59,898 bases of DNA from an uncultured Eubacteriales bacterium (lineage in GTDB: Bacteria > Bacillota > Clostridia > Christensenellales > CAG-138), in NCBI GenBank assembly GCA_902801845.1, contig CADCJW010000010.1, forward strand, positions 64,019 to 123,916. Direction: 5' to 3'. The notes beneath the pieces were generated by a model. It did no database searches, had not been told where the DNA came from, and worked only from the letters and a program-made list of their open reading frames with translations. The position numbers and the translations under genes are program-made. How positions within the stretch are numbered: the stretch's first letter is position 1; each line of letters opens with the position of its first letter. Positions 18,712 to 26,855 of this stretch are shown in pieces.

Positions 18712-20549
18712 CCTTGAGTCACATCCTTTCCATCGCTTTTCTCGTATTTATAGTACATCCCGCAGAAGGGGAACAGATCCACCTTGACCTCGTAGGGGAA
18801 CTTGCCGCCCGGGGCCGCCTTGACGGCCAGAAGGGGCTTGTTCTGCTCCGGCGGAAGCTCGCCCGTGGAGAACACGGGGATGAGCTTCCCCTCGCCCGGC
18901 ACACCCATAGGATAGCCGGGCCGGGACACGGGGGTGAAGTTGAACACGCACAGCAGCGTTTCCTCCTTGCTCTTGCGGAAGAAGGAGACCACGGAGGTGT
19001 CCTTGTCGTCCACCACGCTCCACTCGAAGCCGTCCCAGCCGTCGTCCCGCTCGTAGAGGGCGGGGTTGTCCCGGTAGAACCGGTTCAGGCCCCGGACGAA
19101 CTTGCGGAATTCGTCGTGCTTGGGGTAGGAGAGGAGGAACCATTCCAGGCTTTCGTAGAACCGCCACTCGATGAAGGTGCCCAGTTCGATCCCCATGAAG
19201 GTGAGCTTCTTGCCCGGATGGGCCATCTGGTAGGTGAGCAGGAGCCGAAGCTGTTCGAACTTCTCCTCGTAGGAGCCGGGCATCTTGTTCAGCATGGACT
19301 TCTTCCCGTGGACCACTTCGTCGTGGGAGAAGGGCAGCACATAGTGCTCGGAGAAGGCGTAGGTCAGGCTGAAGGTGAGCTTGCTGTGGTGATACTGGCG
19401 GTAGATGGGGTCCATCTCCATGTAGGAGAGCATGTCGTTCATCCACCCCATGTTCCACTTGAAATCGAAGCCCAGACTGTCCTCGTGCTTGTTGGTGACC
19501 TTGGGGAAAGCGGTGCTCTCCTCTGCGATGAGGAGCTTGTGGCCCTCCAGGCTGTGGACCGCCCAGGAGAGGTGCTTGAAGAGGGCGATGGCGGAAAGGT
19601 CCTCCCGGCCCCCGTTGCAGTTGGGGAGCCAGTCGTTCCCATCCCGGCCAAAGTCCATGTAGAGCATGCAGCTGACCGCGTCCACCCGCAGGCCGTCCAT
19701 GTGGCACTCCTCCAGCCAGTAGACGGCGCTGGAGGTGAGGAAGCTGCGGACCTCGGGCTTGCCGTAGTCGAAGAGGAGCGTCCCCCACTGACGCATGTCC
19801 CCCCGGCGGGGATCGCTGTACTCGTAGCAGGGGGTGCCGTCGAAGAGCCTGAGACCGTGGTCGTCCCGGGTGAAATGGGCCGGGACCCAGTCCATGATGA
19901 CGCCGATGCCCCGCTGATGGGCCTGGTCCACGAAGTATTTGAGATCATCCGGGGAGCCGTAGCGGCTGGTGGCGGCGAAATAGCCCGTCACCTGGTAGCC
20001 CCAGCTGGGGTCGTAGGGATAGGCCAAAATGGGCATGACCTCGATATGGGTATACCCCATATCCTGCACGTAGGGCAGCATCTCGTCCGCCAGCTGCCGG
20101 TAGGAGAGGCCCTCCTTCCAGCTGCCCAAGTGGCATTCGTAGATGTTCATGGGCCCGGTGTGGGCGTCCTTGAGCCCCGCCAGATAGGCCCCATCCTGCC
20201 AGGGATAGGGATCCGGGTCGTAGACCAGGGAGGCGGTGCCTTGAGGCTCGCCCATGCGTCCGTAGGGATCCGCCTTCATCACCACGGACCCGTCCGCCCG
20301 GGTCACCACGTACTTGTACTTTTGGTAGGGCTGGGCGTTTTCGATGACGGCTTCCCACAGCCCGTCCTGCCGCCGCCAGGCGGGATTCTGGGTGTAGCTC
20401 CAGCCGTTGAAATCCCCGGCCACGGTGACGAATCGGGCGTTGGGCGCCCAAACGAGGAAGCGATAGCCCACCTCCGCCCGGTGGCAGCCCAGTACTTGGT
20501 AGGCCCGAATGCAGCTCCCGTGATAGAATTGAGAAACGAGATCGGTCAT
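18708..20549 (-). CDS. glgB: 1,4-alpha-glucan branching enzyme GlgB
   Basis: A GH13 branching enzyme of 613 residues that cuts alpha-1,4 chains and reattaches them by alpha-1,6 bonds. It has an N-terminal CBM48-type domain (about 15-105, '[22 protein letters not shown]') and a catalytic barrel with nucleophile Asp in '[13 protein letters not shown]', acid/base Glu in '[10 protein letters not shown]' and the third Asp in '[11 protein letters not shown]'. A C-terminal beta domain follows. It is the first gene of the glgB-C-D-A-pfkA operon, with AGGGAGG before the ATG. Confidence 0.96.
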
Positions 20550-20591
20550 GGTTCCTCCCTATATGCGCATAGTAAGGCAAAGTATAGATAT

Positions 20592-20620
20592 ATAATATCA
20601 TCCTTCCCGCCATTTGCCAA
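20592..20620 (-). promoter_or_regulatory. promoter of the glycogen operon
   Basis: TTGGCA (20615-20620), a 17-nt spacer and TATTAT (20592-20597). A second -10-like TATACT lies a little nearer the gene. Confidence 0.65.
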
Positions 20621-20654
20621 TACTTTTCTCATGCATCTGTCCTCTCCTTCTCTA

Positions 20655-20684
20655 TTGCGGGGAGGGCGAAAAAATGCTATACTG
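20655..20684 (+). promoter_or_regulatory. promoter abutting the M23-like gene (possible leaderless gene)
   Basis: TTGCGG (20655-20660), an 18-nt spacer and TGC-TATACT (extended -10, hexamer 20679-20684). Only 6 nt lie between the hexamer and the ATG at 20691. GGGAGGG is 24 nt upstream of the ATG, too far to serve as an RBS. Confidence 0.65.
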
Positions 20685-20690
20685 CCCCAT

Positions 20691-21839
20691 ATGAAGATCG
20701 AGCGGGAAAAAGCCATACGGTTCAGCATGCTGGTCACGGTCCTGGTGATCGTGTCCCTGAGCGTGGTATTGGGATTGCTCCTTGGAAGCGAGGGCAAGCT
20801 GAAGGCGGGTTTTCGTTCGCCTCGGATCACGCCTACGGCCTCCGCCCTGCCCTCCGCCACCACTGCCCAGGTAAAGGTGACCCCCGCGCCCACCCCCATC
20901 CAGGTCCAGGTGCAGCGGGACTATCCGCCGAACGCTGTGGACGTGCGGGCGGACGGGAAGCTGTTGTATACGGCGGTGAACGCTCGGGCCGCCAGAAAAG
21001 CGCTGGAACAGTACCTTGCCGAGACCGCCGGCTTGAATCTGGCGGAAAACGAACGGCTCCTTAGGGCCGGGTTCGATCAAACGCTGACCTTGGAGGAGCC
21101 CTCGGGGGATGGGGAGCTGCTGCAGGTGGAGGAAGCGGTGAACACTCTGAAGGCGGACGAGGGGCTTTTACCCATCAGCCGCACGGTGGTCCGCTGTGTC
21201 ATCGACCGCGGCGAGATCCAGACCGTGACCAGGGAGAACCCGCTGCTGGCGGCGGGGAGCCGGATCTATCGGTCCATAGGGGTGAGCTCCTGTATCCTTT
21301 CCTATTATGAGACCACCTACCGAGGCCAGGCCGCCTTCTCCGAAGTGAAGACCAATGAGTTCGCCGTAGGCCAGGGCAAGGCCGACCAAGTCATCGAGGA
21401 CGGGTCCCTGATCCTGGCCGCCGCGTCGGCGGAAGCCGGTCCAGCCGCCGCGCCCATTGAAGGGTTCGCACCCCAGTGGCCAGTGACGGGGACGGTGGAG
21501 ACCTCCTTCGGCATGGTGGACGGGCTGCCCCATTACGGGGTGGACATCGCCGCCGAAAACGGCGCCCGGGCGGCATCGCCGGCGGAGGGCGTGATCGTCT
21601 ATTGCGGTCCCCGGGGCCAGCTGGGGCTGGTCATCGACGTCCTCCACGACGAGACCGGGTGCCTATCCCGGATCATCGGCTGCGAGCGGGCGATGGTGGA
21701 GCTGTATCAGCGGGTACGCAAGGGGGAACCGGTGGGCGTGCTGCCCCAATCCCCCAGCGGGAACAGGGCGATGCTGCGGTACGAGCTGCTGGTGAACGGG
21801 CTGCCCGTGAACCCGGAGAAATATCTGCCGAAAAAATAA
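20691..21839 (+). CDS. membrane-anchored degenerate LytM/M23-family protein
   Basis: 382 residues. It has one N-terminal membrane segment (about 13-32), a Thr/Pro linker, a G5-like beta region (about 150-235) and a C-terminal LytM/M23 fold (about 260-382). The first zinc motif HxxxD is present (HYGVD), but the positions that normally carry the other histidines are altered. The usual 'Y-x-HL' is replaced by 'RIIGC', and 'LHFE' reads LRYE. It is therefore probably not an active peptidoglycan endopeptidase but a regulator or scaffold, as for other degenerate LytM proteins such as SpoIIQ or EnvC. The start is supported by the adjacent promoter. Confidence 0.8.
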   Translation: MKIEREKAIRFSMLVTVLVIVSLSVVLGLLLGSEGKLKAGFRSPRITPTASALPSATTAQVKVTPAPTPIQVQVQRDYPPNAVDVRADGKLLYTAVNARAARKALEQYLAETAGLNLAENERLLRAGFDQTLTLEEPSGDGELLQVEEAVNTLKADEGLLPISRTVVRCVIDRGEIQTVTRENPLLAAGSRIYRSIGVSSCILSYYETTYRGQAAFSEVKTNEFAVGQGKADQVIEDGSLILAAASAEAGPAAAPIEGFAPQWPVTGTVETSFGMVDGLPHYGVDIAAENGARAASPAEGVIVYCGPRGQLGLVIDVLHDETGCLSRIIGCERAMVELYQRVRKGEPVGVLPQSPSGNRAMLRYELLVNGLPVNPEKYLPKK

Positions 21840-21851
21840 GGATCTTACCCC

Positions 21852-21892
21852 AAAAAACGCAAGGACGGACATGAGCCATCCTTGCGTTTTTT
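21852..21892. terminator. bidirectional convergent terminator
   Basis: Stem AACGCAAGGA/TCCTTGCGTT (21856-21865 and 21879-21888) with flanking A- and T-runs, serving the M23-like gene and the convergent GH31 gene. Confidence 0.9.
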
Positions 21893-21905
21893 CTGTTCGC
21901 ACACG

Positions 21906-23918
21906 TCACCGGCTCCGAACGAACCACAAAGGATCGCCCGTGGGCAGGCAGGGCAGCGTCAGCGTTTCGCCGGCCGGGTATAGGGAGCCCCGGCCCCGAA
22001 GCCGCCAGCCAGAGCCCAGATCCGGCAGCGTCACGGTCATCTGTGTGGCCCCTTCGTTGAAGACGGGACAGGCCAAAATGTCCGGGCCGCAAAGGAAGCA
22101 ATCGCTGTTCGGATCGTACCCCGGATCCTGCAGAAAGACGGGCTGGAGCAGGGGCTCGTGGACCAGGCGGCATCTTTCCGCCTGCTCGTACAGATAGGGG
22201 ACCAGGCTTTCCCGCAGGGCGAAGAAGCGCCGGACCACAGGCAACAGGTCCGAATACAGCCAGGGCATGGTGGGCTCCGCCTCCGGCTTCCAGGAGTGAA
22301 GCACGAACCGGGGCAGGAACACCCCGTACTGGAGCCAGCGAAGGAACAGCTCCCTGCTGGGCTGGGGCCCTGCAAAGCCGCCGATGTCCGGGCCGAAGAA
22401 GAGGAAGCCGGAAAGGGCCATGGTCATGGCTTGAAAGTGGTTATAGCGTAAGTCCCGAAAGTCCGTTAGATTGTCCCCGGTCCAGGTGGAGGCTACCCGC
22501 TGGGTGCCCGCCATGGCGCACCGGGACACGTTGAAGGGCGTCTCGATCCCCGCCTCTTGGCAAGCTTCCCGACTCGATCGCGCCATAAGGTAGGCAAACA
22601 GGGGGCGGACCCGTGCCGCGGGCAGGGGGCGGCCGAAGCCGGCGCAGAGCACGTCGCCGTCCCACACGTCGTATTCGTTGTTGTCGTTCCAGATATCGGT
22701 GTAGCCCTTGTCCACCAGCTGTTCCCTCACGCACCGCTTCCAGAAATCGTATGCACCGGGGTTCGTAAAATCGAGATAGCTGGCCATGCCGCCCCAGAAG
22801 GGGAATCGGGCGGGGCTGCCGTCCGGATACCGCAGGAACCAGCCGTTTTGGGCGATCCGGTCATAGAGCGGGTGCTCCGTCAAAAAGGCGGGCTTCACGT
22901 TGGGGATCAAAGCCATGCCGTGGGCCCTGAAGTGAGCGGAGAGGCCCTCCGGCGAAGGGATCTTGTCCCGGTTCCAATGGAACACGCAGCGACGGTCCCC
23001 GATCTGGGTGTAGCCGCTGGACAGATAGAACCCCCGGCAGGGGATGCCGTTTTCCTCGCACCGGGCCACGAAGCCCCGAAGCTGTTCCTCGGCATGGGGG
23101 GCGTCGGTGTAGGCCATGGTGCTGCCGCAGTAGGAGAAGGCCCATTTTGGCACGGAGGCAGCGGTGCCCGTGAGGGCGGAGAACCGGCGGACGATCTCTA
23201 AGAGCGTGCCCAGGATCAGATAAAAGACCAGGTTTTCCTCCTCGTAGCGGACGACGGAAAAGGGTTCGAAATAGTTGTCGTGCTCCCGGCCGAAGTCCAT
23301 GGAGCCGCTGGACATGGTGTCGTAGAAAAGGCCGTAGCTTCCGGCCCTGTGACGGCAGAGATAAAAGGGCAGGTGCTTGTACAGGGGGTCGCTCCGCTCT
23401 GCCCGAAAGCCCATGGCGTCCCCGGTGTGGAGCAAAAACCGTTGCCCCGCCTTGTCCACCGTGCCGCACTTGTCGCCGAGGCCGAAGATCTCCTCCCCCT
23501 CGAACCGATCCACATAATGGGCGGAACCGGCCCCCAGCTCCCCGGCAAAGTTATAGGCAAGGCCGCTCCTGTCCCGATACAGAAGGCCCCGCTCCGTCTG
23601 GGCGCTGATGCGAAAGTTTTTGAGCTCAATGGAGAAATCCGTTCCGTCCAGGGCAAAGGAAAGAACGCCGTCCCTTTCCAGGACTTCCGGAGACACCAGA
23701 TCGAAACCCTGGGTGGACAGCTTATCCCGGCCTACAAGAGGCACGTCCGCCCCCTGGGGGCATACGCTCCAGGTGGGGAGCAGGGGCACATGAGGGTGAA
23801 TTAGGGCCACCCGCAGCATGTGATCGAAAAAGTCCAGGCGCATGGTGAGCCCATCCGCCCCGTAGATCCGGTGGCTGGGGCCAGCCGCTTTTAGAACGAA
23901 ACGATGATCGAATTTCAT
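21906..23918 (-). CDS. glycoside hydrolase family 31 (alpha-glucosidase or alpha-xylosidase)
   Basis: A 670-residue cytoplasmic enzyme (no signal peptide) of family GH31. The catalytic nucleophile Asp lies in 'DIWNDNNEYD' (near residue 409) and the acid/base Asp in 'WTGDN' (near residue 483). Upstream signatures include 'EEIFGLGDKCGTVDK' and 'PFYL ... YGLFYDT'; the usual W-x-D-M-N-E is changed to W-N-D-N-N-E. It cleaves an alpha-linked glucose or xylose, and the exact substrate cannot be read from sequence. Its ATG overlaps the esterase stop (ATGA). The pairing suggests use of an acylated or glycosylated plant-type substrate. Confidence 0.9.
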   Translation of the reverse strand: MKFDHRFVLKAAGPSHRIYGADGLTMRLDFFDHMLRVALIHPHVPLLPTWSVCPQGADVPLVGRDKLSTQGFDLVSPEVLERDGVLSFALDGTDFSIELKNFRISAQTERGLLYRDRSGLAYNFAGELGAGSAHYVDRFEGEEIFGLGDKCGTVDKAGQRFLLHTGDAMGFRAERSDPLYKHLPFYLCRHRAGSYGLFYDTMSSGSMDFGREHDNYFEPFSVVRYEEENLVFYLILGTLLEIVRRFSALTGTAASVPKWAFSYCGSTMAYTDAPHAEEQLRGFVARCEENGIPCRGFYLSSGYTQIGDRRCVFHWNRDKIPSPEGLSAHFRAHGMALIPNVKPAFLTEHPLYDRIAQNGWFLRYPDGSPARFPFWGGMASYLDFTNPGAYDFWKRCVREQLVDKGYTDIWNDNNEYDVWDGDVLCAGFGRPLPAARVRPLFAYLMARSSREACQEAGIETPFNVSRCAMAGTQRVASTWTGDNLTDFRDLRYNHFQAMTMALSGFLFFGPDIGGFAGPQPSRELFLRWLQYGVFLPRFVLHSWKPEAEPTMPWLYSDLLPVVRRFFALRESLVPYLYEQAERCRLVHEPLLQPVFLQDPGYDPNSDCFLCGPDILACPVFNEGATQMTVTLPDLGSGWRLRGRGSLYPAGETLTLPCLPTGDPLWFVRSR

Positions 23919-25255
23919 GCCTTGGGGTCCCCCTTGGTGAGCATGTTGCGGATGAGCTTCCCATAGGCCACGCGGCCCATCCCGGTCCCCTCCGGGCCGA
24001 TGTGCAGCACGCCCCTGCCAGCCCGCCAGGGGGGCAGGCCGGGGCCGTTGGGATTGCCCGTGCGGGCGAAGTTCACGAGATAGTCCAGCATCTGGGCGGA
24101 GGCCTCATAGTCCCGGGGTCCATAGGGCCGCCAGCTTTTGTGCAGCGTGCCGAAGATATAGCGAAGGTCCGAGGAATGAAAGGCCCGGTTGTCGTCCCCG
24201 GGGGCGTCCAGATCGAAGTAATAGATCCAGGCCCCGTTTTTGCGGCCAAACTTCTGGCCGATGTGGGCCATGACGGGGGCGTACATATCGTTGTTGGTGA
24301 AGCCGATGAGATAGTTCACCGACAGGGGCGTCCGAATGAGCCGGTCCACCGGTCCGGGCAGCAGGTTGCCGTCGATGACAGGCATGGTGTGATAGGCGGT
24401 GTCCTTCCGCAGGGCCTTGATCCTTTCCACGGCGTCGAAGATGTTTTCCAAGGGTGCGCATTTCAGCTCCTGGAAGGTGTTGCACCCCGCCAGCTCCATG
24501 AATTGAAGCCAATAGGCGTGGGTGCTCTCTGCAGGCCGAGGCAAGGCGAATTTGGGGAACAGGCCTCCGCCGGAGAGCATGGCCGCATGGCGGAACAGGC
24601 CCCCGTGCGCCGGATTCAAGCACAGATATTGAACGGAGATGGCCCCGGCGCTTTGGCCCAGGAGCGTGACTTTTTCGCCGTCGCCACCAAAGGCGCCGAT
24701 ATGCTGTTTCACCCAGCGGATGGCCGTGAGTTGGTCGTCCAGGCCGAAGTTGCCGTCTCGGCCGTACCGGCTTTGTATCTCCTCATGGGTGAGGTAGCCC
24801 AGGGGCCCCACCCGGTAGTTGGCGAAGACCGCCACCGCCCCCCGCTCCGCTAAAGCGCTGCCGTCAAAGGGGCTCTCCCAGTTCAGGCCGGAGTCGAAGC
24901 CGCCGCCGTAGAAAAAGAGGATCACCGGGGCGTTCTTGGCCCCATAGGGCACGTAGATGTTCAGATTCAGGCAGTCCTCGGAATAGGTGAAGGGCAGCCC
25001 CTCCCGATACTCCCGCTTATAGAAGCGGCGCACCGGGTCCTCCAGATGCTCGTGCACCGCCCTGTTTTGGGGGCAGCCGGGGCCAAACGCCGTGGCGTCC
25101 AGGAGGCCGTCCCAGCGATCCATCAACTGGGCGTATTCGAACCGCCCGGCCTTGGCAAAGGGCACACCCCGAAACTCCAGGCACCGCCCGTTGTCCAGCC
25201 CCCGGATCTCCCCCAGGGGGGTGCGCAGCACGCTTTGCTCCCTGCTTTCTTCCAT
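23915..25255 (-). CDS. type-B carboxylesterase family protein
   Basis: A 446-residue alpha/beta hydrolase. The oxyanion segment FFYGGGFDSG lies near residue 115, and the nucleophile elbow GQSAGAIS with catalytic Ser near residue 200. GQSAG is a mild variant of the usual GESAG. The N-terminal 'TPLGEIRGLDNGRCLEFRGVPFAKAGRF' is typical of type-B esterases. No signal peptide, so cytoplasmic. I chose the ATG at 25255 because AAAGGGG precedes it; a longer reading to 25300 overlaps the promoter. It is the first gene of an operon with the GH31 enzyme. Confidence 0.88.
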   Translation of the reverse strand: MEESREQSVLRTPLGEIRGLDNGRCLEFRGVPFAKAGRFEYAQLMDRWDGLLDATAFGPGCPQNRAVHEHLEDPVRRFYKREYREGLPFTYSEDCLNLNIYVPYGAKNAPVILFFYGGGFDSGLNWESPFDGSALAERGAVAVFANYRVGPLGYLTHEEIQSRYGRDGNFGLDDQLTAIRWVKQHIGAFGGDGEKVTLLGQSAGAISVQYLCLNPAHGGLFRHAAMLSGGGLFPKFALPRPAESTHAYWLQFMELAGCNTFQELKCAPLENIFDAVERIKALRKDTAYHTMPVIDGNLLPGPVDRLIRTPLSVNYLIGFTNNDMYAPVMAHIGQKFGRKNGAWIYYFDLDAPGDDNRAFHSSDLRYIFGTLHKSWRPYGPRDYEASAQMLDYLVNFARTGNPNGPGLPPWRAGRGVLHIGPEGTGMGRVAYGKLIRNMLTKGDPKA

Positions 25256-25288
25256 ATGACCCTGCCCCTTTCCGCTCGGCGTACCTAT

Positions 25289-25317
25289 ACTATAGCGCAA
25301 AAAAACGCCCCATTCAA
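25289..25317 (-). promoter_or_regulatory. esterase/GH31 promoter embedded in a terminator
   Basis: TTGAAT (25312-25317), a 17-nt spacer and TATAGT (25289-25294). The -35 hexamer is exactly the loop of the upstream terminator hairpin. Confidence 0.7.
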
Positions 25318-25325
25318 GGGGCGTT
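25299..25325 (-). terminator. terminator of the transporter operon
   Basis: Stem AACGCCCC/GGGGCGTT (25304-25311 and 25318-25325) followed by seven Ts on the minus strand. Confidence 0.9.
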
Positions 25326-25339
25326 CATGCGGGATGCGT

Positions 25340-25741
25340 TTACAGCTCCACCGTCTCGGGCGGGGCGGTGAAGGAGGAGAAGGTGGCCACCCCTTCCTCG
25401 AAGAAGAGGACCTGGGTGTTGCCGTCGTCAGGGTCGTACATCCGCTTCAGGCTCGGGTACTTCTCCAGCATGGCGACCTTTGCCTCCCGGCGATCGTCGT
25501 TGAGAAGCTTGCCCGACACCCGGAGCCACTGGCCATTGTGGAAAGCGCAGAGCTCCGCCTTGGGGTTGGCGGCGAGCTGTTTGGACACGGGCTTCACCTT
25601 GCCGGTCTGGATGTAGAGCTTGTCCTCATAGACCAGGGCCGTGCCGAAGGGCCGCACCCGGGGCTGATCCCCTTCCGCCGTGGCCAGATAGTAGACCTGG
25701 GCCTCGTCCAAAAACGCGCAGACACGTTCGACTGCTTCCAT
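25340..25741 (-). CDS. pyridoxamine 5'-phosphate oxidase-like flavin-binding protein
   Basis: A 133-residue single-domain split-barrel protein. 'YYLATAEGDQPRVRPFGTALVYEDKLYIQTG' and 'ELCAFHNGQWLRVSGKL' are the family core, forming an FMN- or F420-type cofactor pocket. Small members in anaerobes are usually annotated as NimC/NimA-like or PNPOx-family proteins; the true reaction is unknown. The start follows AAGGAGG and lies 33 bp after the ABC ATPase gene, so it is probably the last gene of that operon. Confidence 0.88.
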   Translation of the reverse strand: MEAVERVCAFLDEAQVYYLATAEGDQPRVRPFGTALVYEDKLYIQTGKVKPVSKQLAANPKAELCAFHNGQWLRVSGKLLNDDRREAKVAMLEKYPSLKRMYDPDDGNTQVLFFEEGVATFSSFTAPPETVEL

Positions 25742-25774
25742 GGGTATATCCTCCTTGGATCTCGTTGACAGGAT

Positions 25775-26851
25775 TTAGATGCAATGGGCGTCGCCGGGAG
25801 CGAAGGCCACGTAGGCGGTCTCTCCGGCCTGATAGATCTTCTTGTCCTTGGGGTTGTACTCGTGGATGATGAGCTTCACGTTGCCCAGCATCACGTGGTA
25901 GAGCTGGTAGGCGCCCATGAAGTTGGAGACCACCACCTCCACGGGGAAATAGCCCTCGTCCCGGAGCATGGTGGATTCGGGCCGCAGGACCACGGTGGTG
26001 TCGGCGCCGTCCGCCACGTTGGCGGCCTCGGCCACCTTCACCTGGGTGCCGTTCACATCCACGATGCCCACGTCGCCCTCGTGGCGGACCATCTTGCCCT
26101 CCAGGAAGTTGGCGTCGCCGATGAAGTCGGCCACGAACTTGTTTTTGGGATGGTAGTAGATCTCCTGGGGCGTGCCCATCTGGGACACCAGACCCTTCTC
26201 CATGACGATGATCTTGTCGGAAAGGGCCATGGCCTCGCTCTGGTCGTGGGTCACGTACACGGCGGTGATGCCCGCCCGCTGCTGGATGCGGCGGATCTCG
26301 GTCCGCATGGTCACGCGGAGCTTGGCGTCCAGGTTGGAGAGGGGCTCGTCGAACAGCAGCACGCCGGGCTCCATCACCAATGCGCGGGCCAAGGCCACAC
26401 GCTGCTGCTGGCCGCCGGAAAGCTGGTTGGTCATGCGGCTCTCCATGCCCTCCAGGCCCACCAGGGCCAGGATGTCGGTGACGCGGCGCTTGATCTCGTC
26501 CTTGGGGACCTTGCGGATCTTGAGGCCGTAGGCCACGTTGTCGAAGATGTTGTAGTGGGGGAGCAGGGCGTAGCTCTGGAACACCATGGCCGTGTCCCGC
26601 TTGTTGGGGGTCAGGGCGTTGATGGGCTCGTTGCCCAGGTAGATCTCGCCCTCATCCGGGCTCTCGAAGCCCGCGATCATACGGAGCGTGGTGGTCTTGC
26701 CGCAGCCGGAGGGGCCCAGCAGGGTCACGAAGGAGCCGGGCTCGATCTCCAGGTTGGTGTCCTTGACGGCGTAGAAGTCCTTTTTGGTCTTGGGGTCCTG
26801 ATAGATTTTGGAAATATGTTCCAGGCGTACGCCTTTTTTCTCTTTAGCCAT
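25775..26851 (-). CDS. iron(III)/polyamine-type ABC transporter ATPase
   Basis: A 358-residue ATP-binding subunit. Walker A GPSGCGKTT, Q-loop 'MVFQSYALLPH', signature LSGGQQQR, Walker B 'VLLFDEPLSNLD' and the switch His in 'YVTHDQSEAM' are all intact. The C-terminal TOBE-like domain (about 285-358) is of the FbpC/PotA type. It energises uptake by the adjacent permease and binding protein. It starts 4 bp after the permease stop, with its RBS inside the permease 3' end. Confidence 0.93.
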   Translation of the reverse strand: MAKEKKGVRLEHISKIYQDPKTKKDFYAVKDTNLEIEPGSFVTLLGPSGCGKTTTLRMIAGFESPDEGEIYLGNEPINALTPNKRDTAMVFQSYALLPHYNIFDNVAYGLKIRKVPKDEIKRRVTDILALVGLEGMESRMTNQLSGGQQQRVALARALVMEPGVLLFDEPLSNLDAKLRVTMRTEIRRIQQRAGITAVYVTHDQSEAMALSDKIIVMEKGLVSQMGTPQEIYYHPKNKFVADFIGDANFLEGKMVRHEGDVGIVDVNGTQVKVAEAANVADGADTTVVLRPESTMLRDEGYFPVEVVVSNFMGAYQLYHVMLGNVKLIIHEYNPKDKKIYQAGETAYVAFAPGDAHCI

Positions 26852-26855
26852 AGCC

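Noticed and set aside
18714..20690. Upstream extension of the M23-like protein through the glgB region
   Set aside because: Antisense to glgB; the membrane anchor and promoter support a start at 20691.
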